A DNA stretch of 64,000 bases from Hyperoodon ampullatus (GCA_949752795.1 OX457056.1:202307654-202371653); one strand, 5' to 3'; counted from the stretch's first letter, positions 1 to 12,227 are shown. Numbers and translations are program-made. Notes: generated by a model not told the origin, from the sequence alone.

Positions 1-951
1 TAAAAAGGCAACCCACAGAATGGGAGAAAATATTTGCAAATCACATGTGTCTGATGAAGGATAAATATCTAGAATATATAAAGAATTCCTAAAACTCAAC
101 AACAAAAATCCAAACAACCCAATTAAAAAATGGGCAAGGGGCTTGAAGAGACATTTCTCCAAAGAAGATAAATGAATGGCCAATAAACACATAAAAAGAT
201 GTTCAACATTAATAATGATTAGAGAAATAAAAATCAGAACCATAATGAGATACTACTTCACCCCCATTAGGATGGCTATTATCGAAAAAATCAGAAAACA
301 ACCTGTGTTGACAAGGATGTGGAAAAATTGGAATGTAAAATGGTGCAGCCACTGTGGGAAACACTATGATGGCTTCTCAAAAAATTAAACATAGAATTAA
401 CTACCATTTGATCCAGCAGTCCCACCTCTGGGTATATAAACAAAAGAACTGAAAGCAGGGATTCAAAACACCAACATTCATAGCAGCATTCTTCACAACA
501 GCCAAAAGGTGGAAACAATCCAAATGTCCATCGATGGTTAGAAGGATAAACAAAATGTGCTATACACATACAATGGAATATTATTCAGCTTTGAAAGGAA
601 TGAAATTCTGATACATGCTACAACATGGACGAAACTTGAAGACATTTTGCTAAGAGAAATAAACCATATACAAAAGGACAAATATTGTATGATTCCACTA
701 TCTGTGAGACCCCTAGGATAGTCAGATATATAGAGACAAATAGTAGAATAGTGGTTACCAGGGGCTGGGGGTACAGGAAATGAGGAGTCATTGTTTAATG
801 GGTTTAGGGTTTCAGCATGGACTGATGAAAAAGTTCTGGAGATGGATAGTAGTGGTGGTTGTACAACAATGTGAATGCACTTAATGCCACTGAAATGTAC
901 ACTTAAAAATTATTCAAATGGTAAATTTTATGCAGATTTTACCACACACAC
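1..951 (+). mobile_element. Old L1 fragment: ORF2 C-terminal end plus 3'UTR
   Basis: The first ~600 bases are a decayed L1 ORF2 C-terminal region (recognisable phrases around AATATTTGCAAA, the HMKRCS-like stretch near 180-215 and the IYTMEYYS-like stretch near 560-590). A 3'UTR follows, ending near an ACACAC tract at ~945. It is colinear with the tail of the copy at 43285-44255. Many substitutions and stops mark it as old. The 5' end lies outside the window. Confidence 0.85.
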
Positions 952-1405
952 ACAAAAGGAGTCAAAATGAGCAAGCTTCACAATCAACTCCAGACAAATA
1001 TGACACCTGTGTATACAAAATAAAAATGCACGCAGTTTATTACACTAGAAAATGAATGACCATTCAGTCATGCTGAGGGTATTAACTGATTAAAAAGCTT
1101 TGCCCTCCATGAAGCCAATGAGAAGTAATAAAAAATGTCATCTATCTTCTGGACATCTGAAAAGAAACCCCAGTGTGAGAGATTGGGCTTTGTTTATTAA
1201 GCAATAATGGATTTACAAACATCATCTTGAAATGCCTCAAACACACACTAGAATGTGTCTCCGGGTTGCCAGAACTAAACTTCTTGCCAGAAGAAAATGG
1301 CAGCCTAGGCAGGCAGGTCTAGCAAAGAGCCCTCTCTTGTCTGCTATCTTACTAAATGCTATAAATCCCAGTTAATGCCTATCCATGGTCTTTAGGTTTT
1401 ACTTT
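952..1405. other. Unique sequence, nothing recognised
   Basis: AT-rich intronic-looking sequence between the L1 tail and the first SINE. No open frame, splice-site pair or repeat family was recognised. Confidence 0.4.
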
Positions 1406-1418
1406 AGGAGTACTTTAG

Positions 1419-1638
1419 GGCTTCCCTGGTGGCGCAGTGGTTGAGAGTCCGCCTGCCGATGCAGGGGACACGGGTTCGTGCCCCGGTCCGGGAAGATCTC
1501 ACATGCCGCGGAGCGGCTGGGGCCGTGAGCCATGGCCGCTGAGCCTGCATGTCCAGAGCCTATGCTCCACAACGGGAGAGGCCACAACAGTGAGAGGCCC
1601 GTGTACCGCAAAAAAAAAAAAAAAAAAAAAAAAAAAGA
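1419..1638 (+). mobile_element. CHR-type SINE, ~205 bp subtype
   Basis: Starts GGCTTCCCTGGTGGCGCAG, with a Pol III A-box-like region followed by a B-box (GGTTCGTGCCCC), and ends in an A-rich tail. It is flanked by a perfect 13 bp target-site duplication, AGGAGTACTTTAG, at 1406-1418 and 1639-1651. The clean duplication and near-consensus body indicate a young insertion. Confidence 0.95.
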
Positions 1639-1741
1639 AGGAGTACTTTAGAATCTACTTGGGGATTAAGTTCCTGATTTTTTCTTTCTACTTAGTTTGC
1701 TGCTAACAACTGCAGGCCCTATTTTTCTTTTTCTTTCTTTC

Positions 1742-1857
1742 TTTTCTTTTTTTTTTTTTTTTTGGCCAAGTGGCATGTAGGATCTTAGTTCTTCCACCAG
1801 GGATTGAACTCAAGCCCCCTGAATTGGAAGTGCGGAGTCTTAACCACTGCACCACCA
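1742..1857 (-). mobile_element. Short tRNA-derived SINE
   Basis: The reverse strand reads a short tRNA-like body (TGGTGCAGTGGTTAAGACTC and a degenerate B-box) with a poly-A tail, seen here as the T-run at 1749-1763. A weak target duplication, GGCCCTATT versus GGCTCTATT, flanks it. Confidence 0.8.
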
Positions 1858-1867
1858 GGCTCTATTG

Positions 1868-3960
1868 CATCCCAAAGCCAGTTCTTTGAGAAGCTGTGAA
1901 TACACTTCACATTAGTGACATTAGCATTAATGTTCATAACTGAGAGGAGAGAAGTGCTCCAACACATGTTGGAGATTAACAAGGAGTCAAAATACTTTTA
2001 ATCTGATATGCTGAGAATAAAACCAAGTGCACCCTCATGCTGTCATTTATTGCCCTTCAGAGTCAGTTAGGGAAGAGAAGCAACAACTATTTTGAGGACA
2101 GTTTTGAAAAGGGTCCCAGAATAGTTGTCACCCCTCCCCCGCTACCCAAGTGAAAAGAGTTGTTAAGAGAGGTAATGAATATACAAAAACTCCATAAGAG
2201 CAAGGACTACACTTAGATTATTCACCACTGATCCCTACTACCCAGGACCACACTTTGTATACAGCAGGCATGCAATTATTTACTGACTAAGAAAATAAAT
2301 CTTTGAGAGCACTATCCCTTCCTCATTCTCAAATAGGGCTGTGTACTCTCCCAACTCTATAGAAGTCGCCTCATCTCTGGCTTGTGGACTCTTACTGAGA
2401 GTCACTTTCATCACTTCATTTAACTTTGAAAGAAGTTGGAGAAGGGTGAGGACACGTGCTTGCTAATCATCCTTTTCCAGATTGCCTCATGCGCCAGAAT
2501 GGATTTTTATTATTGGTCTGTGGCTGCTACTGCTGTAGGAAGATTTCAGCCTGACCTTCCCAAGCTGCTGGGGGATGAATACTGCACGTGGCTGACTGGG
2601 AAAATGTGTCTTCCTTTTTTTTTTTTTTTTTTTTAACGCTTTTAGACTAACCAGAGCTCACTGTGGTAAGAAAGTCACCCATTCTTTCACTATACAAAAC
2701 TCAAGATGTTGAATTCTTTTGCATAAAAATGATATAATAAAACTGATCTGAACTGGTCCAACAGGGAAAAGGTAGGATCTTGAAGCACCTCACAGAGAGC
2801 AGTGGCATCAAAGTCCTATACAGGACTTAGGACTGCTCCATAGGCAGAAGAGGAAAAAAGAAAATGAAAGCCATTTATCAAAGCGGTTTAAATAAGAGGA
2901 TGGATTCTCACAGCTGGCCTCACAAAAGAGAACAAATATGTCAAGGGGAATAACTGATAGACTAATTGAGTCCTATCCATCTGGCTGAGGAAAGAGCCAC
3001 TGGTGGGAATACTGAGAAGCTGTCTGTTAGGCAAAAGGCTTGCTTGGTGCCTCATTTGGTGAGCAGAACAGCTTTTAGGAACACGGAACACACAATCACA
3101 CAACAGCTAGCTGGCTGGCCCTGCCAGCAAGAGGCTCAGTGGCAAAAAAAGGGAGCGCAGAGCATAGGTGTTTTTTTTTTCAATTGGCTTGGAGCCTATA
3201 TCTGGACTCTCACCTCATGAATACCCAGGCCCTCCAACTTGGGAGTAGGTGGGAAGGAAGGAAGATTGTGTGAATACATGTCTCATTTTGTATTTTTAAA
3301 AACAGGACTCAAGAGTCTCATTCTGAAACATCAAGTTCAATACCATGCCACGCTAAAGCCCCATCTGTAATTTTATATAATGCAGGGCCGAGTACAGGCA
3401 TTTTGGGAGAAGAGGAAATCAGGCCAGACTCAAGGAAAACAAACACACAACACTATCTGCATCTCCAACTTGGTCCATACCACAGAAAAACCTGCTCCAA
3501 AATAACTGCTCAAGGCAAATTAGAACTCAATTACTAAGGAAAATCTGCCCCAAGGAGGGCTCATGTTTTAAGGAGCCAAACAGCATCAAATTAAGCTGAA
3601 CTCAGGGTTTTTCTAATTGGCAGTTTCAACCATTGCTAAGTTTTCATTTCTTATGTTCAAAAGTCAAAATGACTCTCTGCCTAAAATTAAAAGAAGAAAT
3701 GCCATATCACCCACTCTAAAATAACAATTCAAAATTTCACCTACATATCTTCTACATAATTAAGCAAACCCTTCATATGCCACAAAAACAGAAGCCATCA
3801 TTCTATTTAAAGTACTATCAACAAATCCCTTACTAATTCCTCTTAGCAGCCTAGCTCTTGCCACTCCCATTAGAAGCTCAGTCATAGAATCCCTCTGCCA
3901 TCAGAGAGGGCTTGATGCTAGCCATGAACTAGGGTCACTATGAGGAAAGTAGTGGCTTAC
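1868..3960. other. Unique intronic sequence, no gene seen
   Basis: A ~2 kb stretch downstream (in gene sense) of the 79 nt exon. It holds only T-runs at 2616-2634 and 3170-3180. Small open frames around 2436-2636 and 2966-3220 lack splice or codon support and were not called. Confidence 0.4.
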
Positions 3961-4039
3961 CTGCTCCTCCGACAGTTGGGATATGTGATTCACAGCAGCG
4001 TAGGATTCAATTTTGGGGTTAAAGTGGTTGATGATGGCT
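3961..4039 (-). CDS. Internal coding exon (79 nt) of an unidentified host gene
   Basis: On the minus strand an acceptor (TTTGTTTCAG, just above 4039) opens a 79 nt block that ends GAGGAGCAG at a near-perfect donor, GTAAGC (below 3961). The first base completes the codon begun by the exon at 50804-50879 (AG+A = Arg). The remaining 26 codons are open and helix-like: [12 protein letters not shown], then [14 protein letters not shown]. The exon ends in phase 0. Codon content, splice signals and phase agreement make this a real exon. I do not recognise the protein. The partner exon lies ~46.8 kb upstream in gene sense, and the following exon would lie to the left of the window. Confidence 0.8.
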
Positions 4040-4355
4040 CTGAAACAAAGAATTAACATTAATATAGCACCAGATGGAATAAGAGGATAAATGAGTTAAA
4101 AACAAGTATCAACTACCTTCTGGTTTAAAGTATGAGAGCATGGGAGTAACTGTCAGAGAGTAACTGTCCTCTTAGGAACATGAGGTCACACGGGGTGAAC
4201 TGATTACTTTAAAATGGGAAGGGTTTAATAATTTATTAGACAGAGAACAGAATCAAGCATCTCTGCTCTGCAAATGAACTAGGGAAAAACCTCACAACCA
4301 AACAAAAAACAAAACCAAGCATCCTTTAGACAAGAAACAGGACCCGGGGGGCTGT

Positions 4356-4370
4356 CCACTAGGGGGCCCT
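4356..4370 (+). promoter_or_regulatory. Strong CTCF-like core motif
   Basis: CCACTAGGGGGCCCT closely matches the CTCF core CCACNAGGGGGCGCT, differing mainly near the 3' end. It lies in unique sequence ~320 bp inside the intron from the 79 nt exon, not inside a recognised repeat. Binding is inference only. Confidence 0.5.
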
Positions 4371-4859
4371 GGTGTTTCAGTCAGAAAGAAAAGTAGTAGT
4401 TTGCTCTACTCTTACTTGGGAGAACAGGGCATTCAGTAACACATAGGCTAAATACAGTCTCCGAAGAAGCTAAGCTTTATCAAAGTCTACGACCAATCAT
4501 CATATTTGTTAGTTATTATTTCAAACCAAAATTTTATTTCCAGCCATTCAAACCAAAATCTGAGCGTTGTTTTCAAACACTCCCTTCTCCACCACTCTGT
4601 CACATTCAAGGTCACCAAGTCTTATCAAATCTACCTTTTAAAAACCTCTGAAATCTGAAATAAATTTTCCTGAAACAAATGTCTTAGTATAGGTCTTTGT
4701 CATTTCTTGTCTGGTACAGCAGAAAAAGCACAGGTTTTAGACCAGAGGTTAGCATGGGTCCATAGTGATATAAAAGTGATTAAAGAAATGTGGAGAACAG
4801 ACAAATATTTCTAACAGAACAATTTCAAATAACATGTGTAGATACTCTCCTCCTTAGGA

Positions 4860-5500
4860 GGTGGAGTTTAATTCCCATTCCCACTGAAAGTAGGCTAGAC
4901 TTATTTCCAAAGAAGAGTAGCGAAAGGGAAAAATAGTATCTTGACAGTAAAGAATCCTAGCGAATACTACCTTAACCAAGCAATGAAGGTGAATATCACC
5001 AGTGATGTCATGTGGCTGTCATGTAACGCCTGGTATGATCTGATGAGAAGGGCACTTCGCCTCTATTATATACTTTCAAAAATCCATAATCTCAGAATCT
5101 AATCGTGAGAAAAACATCAGAGAAACCCACACTGGGGTACATTCTACAGAACACCTAGCCAGTACTCCTCGAGACTGTTAAGGTCATGAAAAACAAAACT
5201 TGAGAAACTGTCACAGACCAGAGACCACTGGGGAGACATGACAACTAAATGCAATGTGATAACTCTGAATTGGATCCTGGAACAGAAAGAGGACATTAAT
5301 GGATAAACTGGTGAAACCCACATAAAATATGAAGTTTAGTTAATAGCAATAGATCAATGCCCATTTCTTAGTGTTGATAAATGTTCCATGGTAATGTAAG
5401 ATGGGGGAAACTAGGCTGAGGGGCATACAGAAACTCTATGCGTTATCTTTGCACTTTTTCTGTAATTCTAAAATTATTCCAAAATAGACAGTTTATTAAA
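4860..5500 (+). repeat. Ancient interspersed repeat, 3'-end-like
   Basis: A diverged repeat of which a second, partial direct copy occurs at ~57950-58243 (shared phrases CATCACCAGTGAT, AAACTGTCA-type runs and the 'snapshot' GGATCCTGGAACAGAAA). It ends with a phrase typical of old L1-type 3' ends (TCTAAAATTATTCCAAAAT). I cannot name the subfamily. Confidence 0.55.
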
Positions 5501-5629
5501 ATGTGTATGTCTGGATAGCATAATAGAAATCAATATGTTCTTTTAATATAACTTACTGATAGTAAAGGATTATAAAACCATTTAATCTAATATAAGTATA
5601 AGCCAGAAACTTCAAAAAAAACCCCACTA

Positions 5630-5905
5630 TGGTTTGGAATCCTAGTTTGACCACTTGTTTTCCTGAACGATTTTGGGAAGCTGTATGTCTCACCAGAGGA
5701 AAAAAACTGGAATAATAATATCTACTTTAGCAGTTAGCACAGCATCTAGGAAGGGTACATTGTAGGCATACAATAAATGTTTGTTGAAAGAGTGAACTAA
5801 ACCTTAAGAGGATTCTTGCAATATTTATATAACAAAGCAATGTCAAATATCTAGCACAACGCCTGGCACAAGCTGGTGCTCAATAAATATTCAATGAATG
5901 AACAA
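5630..5905 (+). repeat. MIR-like SINE remnants
   Basis: Two degraded pieces share the MIR 3' phrases 'GCACAGCATCTAGGAAGGG...CAATAAATGTTTG' and 'ACGCCTGGCACAAGCTGGTG', followed by CAATAAATATT. Similarity is by eye only. The surrounding 5501-6440 is otherwise unique sequence. Confidence 0.55.
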
Positions 5906-6447
5906 ATCAAATAGGACAGACATGGGTCAGAAGCAAGAGGCAAGTTTTGCTAACTTATTTTTCTAGAGGCTAGGACGAAGGGTAGAGATGTTATCTGCAA
6001 GTTAAGGTTGTGGGGCTTGGTCTAAATCCCAAATATCCATTGTGACCAAGTGGGGTGTCAAATATTTTTCTCATTCAGAAGGCAACGTTTGGGGGTATTG
6101 GCAAGGATGACAAGAGTCCAGGAGCAGAAAAGAAAACCAGGAGGCTAAACCCAATGAGAAGATGGGAGGGCAGGTTTAGGGAACTGAGAAACCCACCAAA
6201 CCTAGCAGCAGTACTAACTTAGTTAACCCAGTGTAGAGTCTGGGTCATAGGGTCCAGCATGCAAAAGTGATGGGATTGAGGAAAGGAAATACAATAGACA
6301 AATCAATCTACAATGAGATCTCAGTTATTTTGGAAAACAGAATCTGCATTCTGTAAATACATCTATTTCATGCTTTTGTAGGTTTTTTTTTTAAGTTTCC
6401 TTTAAATTTCTTAGTAAAAAAATTTTTTTGAGAAAAATTCTGACTTG

Positions 6448-6769
6448 GACTTCCCTGGTGGTGCAGTGGTTAAGAATCTGCCTCCCAATGCAGGGGACAC
6501 AGGTTCGATCCCTGGTCTGGGAAGATTCCACATGCTGCGGAGCAACTAAGCCCGTATGCCACAACTACCGAGCCTGCGTGCCAAAACTACTAAAGACCAC
6601 GTGCCTAGAGCCCGTGCTCTGCAACAAGAGAAGCCATTGCAATGAGAAGCCCGTGCACCACAGCAAAGAGTAGCCCCCGCTCACCACAACCAGAGAAAGC
6701 CCGCACCCAGCAACGAAGACCCAAGCAGCCAAATACATAAATAAATTAATTAAATTAAATTATATATAT
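6448..6769 (+). mobile_element. CHR-type SINE, ~330 bp subtype
   Basis: tRNA-derived head with A- and B-boxes (GTGCAGTGGTTAAGAATC; GGTTCGATCCC), then repeated CCACAACTACTGAGCC-type modules and an AATAAATTAATTAAAT tail. The flanks carry an imperfect target duplication, AAAAATTCTGACTTG versus AAAAAATCTTGACTTG. Confidence 0.9.
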
Positions 6770-7009
6770 AAAAAAATCTTGACTTGACTGAACTAGGATT
6801 TTTTTGTTTTGTTTTGGTTTACCTAGGTTTGGAAAACAGAGAACTCCAAAAAACCCTAATGTCTGTCTGGGTGGGATGGTAGCAGCCACTGGGGCCCAGC
6901 TAGCAATCCAGAGAAGCTGGTGAAATTTGGACAATTAAATAATCCCTGGGAATGGAACAGATCTGAGGAATCTCTATCTGAGGAATTTTCTTGCCAAGAA
7001 ATAAAGCAA

Positions 7010-7130
7010 GGAAGCAAGAAAAGAGAGAGAAAGGAAAAAGAAAAAGAGGGAAGAAAGAAAGAGGGGGGCAGGCGCTCAGAGCAAGAAAAGGAGGAGAGAG
7101 GAAATGGGGGAGAGAAAGAAAAAAATTGGA
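7010..7130. repeat. Purine-rich GA/AAAG low-complexity tract
   Basis: A run of GAAAG, GAGA and GGAAGAAAG motifs with almost no pyrimidines on the plus strand. Open frames on both strands across it are composition artefacts. Confidence 0.8.
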
Positions 7131-7159
7131 AGGTACTATCTTCAAAAAGTACACTTATT

Positions 7160-7495
7160 GGGACTCCCCTGGTGGTGCAGTGGTTAAGAATCTGCCTGCC
7201 AATGCAGGGGACATGGGTTCGAGCCCTGGTCTGGGAAGATCCCACCTGCCGGAGAGCAACTAAGCCCGTGCACCACAACTACTGAGCCTGCACTCTAGAG
7301 CCTGCGGGCCACAACTACTGAAGCGCGCGCACCCTAGAGCCCGTGCTCCACAACAGGAGAAGCCACCGCAGTGAGAAGCCCATGCACCGCAATGAAGAGT
7401 CCCTGCTCACCGCAACTAGAGAATGCCCGCGTGCAGCAACGAAGACCCAACACAGCCAAAAATAAATAAAGTTAAAAAAAGACTCTTTTAAAAAA
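7160..7495 (+). mobile_element. CHR-type SINE, ~330 bp subtype
   Basis: Full-length long-subtype copy with tRNA-like head, repeated ACAACTACTGA modules and an A-rich tail. Bounded by a perfect 16 bp target duplication, AAAAAGTACACTTATT, at 7144-7159 and 7496-7511. Confidence 0.95.
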
Positions 7496-7727
7496 AAAAA
7501 GTACACTTATTTCCTTCCCTTCTCACCATTATACCTGCCAAGTGTCAGTTGGGTCTGTGGATGCCCTGTGCTTGATATTGCAGGGCATATATGCTAATAT
7601 TGTTTGGGCAAACTTATCCTGAGGGTATGACAGATTTGCCAGTCTGAGAATTTATATTTGGAATGAAGATAAAATCATCTTCCAACCCGCCCTGTGACAT
7701 TCTCGTCCCAGAGCTTCAGACCAGCAA

Positions 7728-7927
7728 NNNNNNNNNNNNNNNNNNNNNNNNNNNNNNNNNNNNNNNNNNNNNNNNNNNNNNNNNNNNNNNNNNNNNNNNN
7801 NNNNNNNNNNNNNNNNNNNNNNNNNNNNNNNNNNNNNNNNNNNNNNNNNNNNNNNNNNNNNNNNNNNNNNNNNNNNNNNNNNNNNNNNNNNNNNNNNNNN
7901 NNNNNNNNNNNNNNNNNNNNNNNNNNN
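7728..7927. other. Assembly gap of exactly 200 N
   Basis: Two hundred consecutive N. The round number suggests a placeholder, so the true size and content are unknown. Open frames crossing it are meaningless. Confidence 0.99.
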
Positions 7928-8104
7928 GCTTAAACATGTACACCTGGATGTCATGTTTTTGCTTACATGGTTTTCTTCACATGGAATGCTATTTTTCTTT
8001 ATCACTAAAAAGCCAAAGCCTTATTTTTCCTTTTGGAAAGCCCAGTTAAAGCACCATTGTTTCCCTGAACAACATGATGTATATAATGTAAAAGGCAAGG
8101 CCTT

Positions 8105-8215
8105 AGAGGCATTAGACCAGAGTTAAAATCCTGATTCCCCCATTTCTAGGCTGCACAACCTTGGGCAAGACATCAACCTCTCTGAGTACCAGAGAGGTAT
8201 TCTTCATCTGGTTGG
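8105..8215 (+). repeat. MIR-like SINE remnant
   Basis: Contains the MIR core order: AGACCAGAGTTAAAATCCTG, then CACAACCTTGGGCAAG and CCTCTCTGAGTACC. Both ends are degraded. Confidence 0.65.
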
Positions 8216-8385
8216 GTTTCCTTTCCAAAGCTTTCCTTTGTGTTTTCCTATACAACCATAACTTGCCCTAAAGGAAACTTTCCCCCCTCAAGCATCTTCC
8301 CTTTTCCTAGACCCAAAAGAGCAGTCTAGTGATCTACACTACAGAGCATATTCCCAGATATCTGGAATTAAAGACAAGAAAACCA

Positions 8386-8512
8386 GGGGAATTCCCTGGT
8401 GGTCCAATAGTTAGGACTCCACGCTTCCACTGCAGGACTGCAGGGGATACGGGTTCGAACCCTACTCAGGGAACTAAGATCCCACGTGCAATGCGGCACG
8501 GCCCCCCCAAAA
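8386..8512 (+). mobile_element. Short tRNA-derived SINE
   Basis: tRNA-like body GGAATTCCCTGGTGGTCC followed by GGTTCGAACCC and a short A tail. A 15 bp duplication, AAGACAAGAAAACCA, flanks it at 8371-8385 and 8513-8527. A small internal ACTGCAGG duplication is visible. Confidence 0.9.
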
Positions 8513-8668
8513 AAGACAAGAAAACCATCATATTCATAACTGCTTCAACCTGGGAAACCTTCAAACATACAGGTTACAAGACTGGCCTCTGAGAAAGGGT
8601 GAAGGTATGACTGAGTGGTATGTGGCAGTGATTAAAATGGTCCACCTGAGGTTGAGTTATTTAACTTT

Positions 8669-9006
8669 TATTTATTTTAATGTTTCATAAACGCTTTTCT
8701 CTTATAAATTTATTTATTTATTTTTGGCTGAACGTGGGCTTTCTCTAGTTGCGACAAGCTGCGGCTACTCTTCGTTGTGGTGTGCGGGCTTCTCATTGCG
8801 GTGGCTTCTCTTGTTGCGGAGCACAGGCTCTAGGCGCGAGGGCTTCAGGAGTTGTGGCTCGCGGGCTCTAGAGCGCAGGCTCAGTAGTCGTGGTGCACGG
8901 GCTTAGTTGCTCCGCGGTATGTGGGATCTTCCTGGACCAGGGCTCTAACCCGTGTCCCCTGCACTGGCAGGCGGATTCTTAACCACTGGCCACCAGGGAA
9001 GTCCAC
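8669..9006 (-). mobile_element. CHR-type SINE, ~330 bp subtype
   Basis: Reverse-oriented long subtype ending at GGAAGTCC, with its A-rich tail seen as TTTATTTATTTATTTTT at the left. A 13 bp duplication, GTTATTTAACTTT, flanks the unit at 8656-8668 and 9007-9019. Confidence 0.93.
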
Positions 9007-9020
9007 GTTATTTAACTTTA

Positions 9021-12000
9021 AACTAACAATTCTTTTCACCTTCAGAATTGCCTCATATATTCCCATTTCATGCAGTAATAAGCTTCCCTCTTCATGAAGT
9101 CAATGAATCTTCAGCCCATACAATTCAACAGCAACCAAAAAAGCAATTTCCCTTGATGCCTTTTAACAGCAGTGTATTACAAGCCTCAGAGACTCTGCTG
9201 ATTAACATTAAACAAAATGAAACCTCAAATAAGAATACCTTTTAACCTTTTCACTTTGACACTATCTAGTCAAAACTTCAGCAAGTGACCTGTTAGGGTT
9301 TTCCTCCAACTTATCCCTTATGTACTAGGTTTTAACCCTTTCAGGCCAATTATCCCCTTCCTTATACTGCTGTTCCTGTGGCCATTCTTTTCAGGACCAG
9401 AGACACAAAAATGGACCCTTACTATAGAAGGCATTTTGACAACCACCAGGAAGGATGAGCTACTGGCCAATGCCTCTAGTTGTTTGCTTTATTCAATGAT
9501 CCAAGTCTGTAAATTGGCCAAGAGAACTTGATTTATTTTTACACATAAATTTATTGATTGAAGGAAATGGAATAGAGAACGCCTCATACTACACCATAGT
9601 AACCCTCAGGTTTTAAATTAGAGAATGATTTAAGTCAGTATTCCTCTTGATTTCTAGGTGAGAAACACATGTGTCACACTAGGTAACTTACAACTACTGG
9701 ACAACATTTTTCCAGTATCTGCATTGGACAAATGAAAGTTCACAATTCATTAACTGGAAGGAAAGAGGAAAGAGTTAATGTGTATGAAACGTACATGGCC
9801 TGAGGGGCAGTGGCCTCATTTTCTGAAGCTGTGCATGGCTACACATTTTGGCAGTTTGAGCTTTCTACCTTGATGCATGATTTTGCCCAAAGTAGGTTTC
9901 CGCCTCATCACCTGCTAGAAATTAAGCAATTGGTTATAGCTACTTTGCTTGAAAACTGAGCTAATTTCTAGTTATTGTGGCCCCAAACCATAGATTTAAG
10001 CCAAGTAAGATGCCATGGGCTTTACACTTTGGCTAAATTATCTCTTCCAGCACTGCCATGAGACAGAAACAGAATTCCTTCCTGCTTTAGATACTGGCCT
10101 GACATTGTTTCACTGTTTCCATAATCACAATGAATGTAAATGGAGAAGAATGAACCACAGGAGATAAAGGAACCACAGAAGTCAAATGGACGATCTACAT
10201 TTCCATAAAAGACATCACTTAATCCATGCCCCTTAGAAATGCCTGCTTTTTATCAAAGCTTTCTCTCAATAAATGAACAGAGGCCACAAAACTTTCCTAG
10301 GACAAAACACCTACAAGATTAGCCTACGTCTGCTCAGATTCCATTACTCTGTGCTACAGATTCCCTTACTCTGTCTCTAGTGGCAGGCCAGCAATTGCTG
10401 GCAGAGTTCCTGGGGCTATAGCATGCAAACCTTTGATAGCCTCTGCAATTAGTAGTTTAGCCCTGGATTTCCTGTCTCCAGAAGCAAGGCCCCTCTACAC
10501 TCTCAGAAACTAGTGAATATAAAGGAACAAAATGGGCCATGTAAAAACGTCTAATAGATTTTCTGCCCTACTCGGGATACAGGAAAATCCTAATACATAC
10601 CTGGGAGGACTTCTGAGGCAGTGGAGATAGCTCAAAACCCCAAGAAGTGATCTACTTTTAATTAATGGTGAACATTTCAATCCCTTGAATGTGACCTGAG
10701 AACTTTAAAGAAAAAAAACTGACATGCGCCAAAAACTGGAAGTATTTTAATTATACCTCATTCCCATTTGTGCAATTAATCAATTTATTATAAGGCATTT
10801 ATAACTTTTGAGCATGGGGGGGGCAGGATGGCAAAAAAAATAGTAACTAACTTAGGCTTCTTTTCCTATCACTTCAAAAATAGAAGAAAATTAATTTAAT
10901 GGATCACATTCTAGACTGGGGAGAGAGGGAAATATTCTGTGGATCCCATACTGGTTAGAGAAAAAGATACACATGGATTCCAAACTAAATGAGAAGAGCT
11001 GTGCATATACATCAGTGGTGGAGAGGGAAGAATGGGGATCTCACGTGGATAAAAACGGAAGAAGGCTGTCAAGATTTCTGAGTTGGTCCAGTGTGGGCCA
11101 TACAGACACCATGCTAGAAAGGAGTGGTTCTGATGTTCACGTAAAGGAGTGAGAGGATACTGGCCATATGGATCACATACTGGTTTTCAAGTACTCCAAG
11201 TAAAGAATGAAATTAAAAGACATGAAAAGGGGTTTATGCTCCATCCCAGGGGGATCTTTTAGAACTCCTCAGAAAAGGCAATCAGCGACTCTGCCAAAGT
11301 AATTAAGCAGGCGAACATTTACCATAAAGCCCACATCAGTTAAGTGAACAGAGATGAATCTTATTACAGTGCACTGTCAGTTCTGAGCCTGCAGGTGCTA
11401 ACCACTGAGATGCAGCGTTACTCGGCCCTGACTGCTCGCCCTCCCACTGTGACGGAGAGCTTTGCCTTTCTTGTCAGCTCTGAAAAAGCAGGCTGCTTTC
11501 ACCTGCTCTATCCGTGCTCTGTTGCCTTCAGAGAAGCCCTAGCACAAGTGATTTACCGTAAGAAGACTGGATGTAAATAGTAGGGGCAGGTGGTAGGGCT
11601 GGCTAGAGAAAGGAGCCTTGAGAGGTAGAAAGGATGGGTGTCGGAGAAAAAGCAGGGGAGCTGGGTAGTAAAGTAAGGAGAATAGGATAGTTTAGTAAAT
11701 CAAGAAGTAAATGAAGAATAAATAAGCTGTTCAATGTTCTGAACCATTCTGCTTAGGTGAAGTTGATGGTATCTCTCACTGGAAAGGGGAAAAGTTAAAA
11801 CTTCGTTGCAATATACTTTCTCCACAGGAAAAGAAATATTACTGAGGAATATTGTTTTTTCAATATTAATAGCAGTCTCAATATCAGCATTATTAATGAG
11901 TTAGCTCTAAAACTATTTTTCTCAACAACCTAATCACTATCTATTATTGAACAAAATCCACTGTTTGCTAAAGGAAATGGGTATTTATCAATCATCCTAA

Positions 12001-12227
12001 GATTTACAAATGGTACCCAATGTACCTTTGGCCCTATTTTTTTCTGCAAAGAATTATAAGAGTCAAAATAAAAGCCTCAAACTGACTAAATGGCAGCCTA
12101 CTAAGTCAGAGACCCAGAGAGCGTCTATTCAACAGAAACCCTTACAAGAGGAAGGCTGTAAGAGTCCCTGCAGGGACAAATTAAAAAAACACATACGGGG
12201 ACAAATTTAAAAATCATATAACACATT
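9021..12227. other. Unique intronic sequence, ~3.2 kb
   Basis: The longest repeat-poor block on the left side. I saw no exon with both splice sites. A 78-codon frame at 11344-11580 (plus) has no upstream splice or promoter context and is antisense to the host gene, so it is not called. AT-rich segments near 10740-10800 and 11870-11990 have the even composition of possible conserved noncoding DNA, without specific evidence. Confidence 0.4.

Noticed and set aside
6856..7278. 140-codon minus-strand frame rich in Phe/Ser/Pro
   Set aside because: It is the complement of a GA-rich low-complexity tract joined to a SINE.
7652..8049. Frames of 75-128 codons near 7700-8050
   Set aside because: They consist mainly of N-gap placeholders.
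11344..11580. 78-codon plus-strand frame in unique DNA
   Set aside because: No splice sites, promoter or domain; length is within chance for a 64 kb window, and it is antisense to the host intron.
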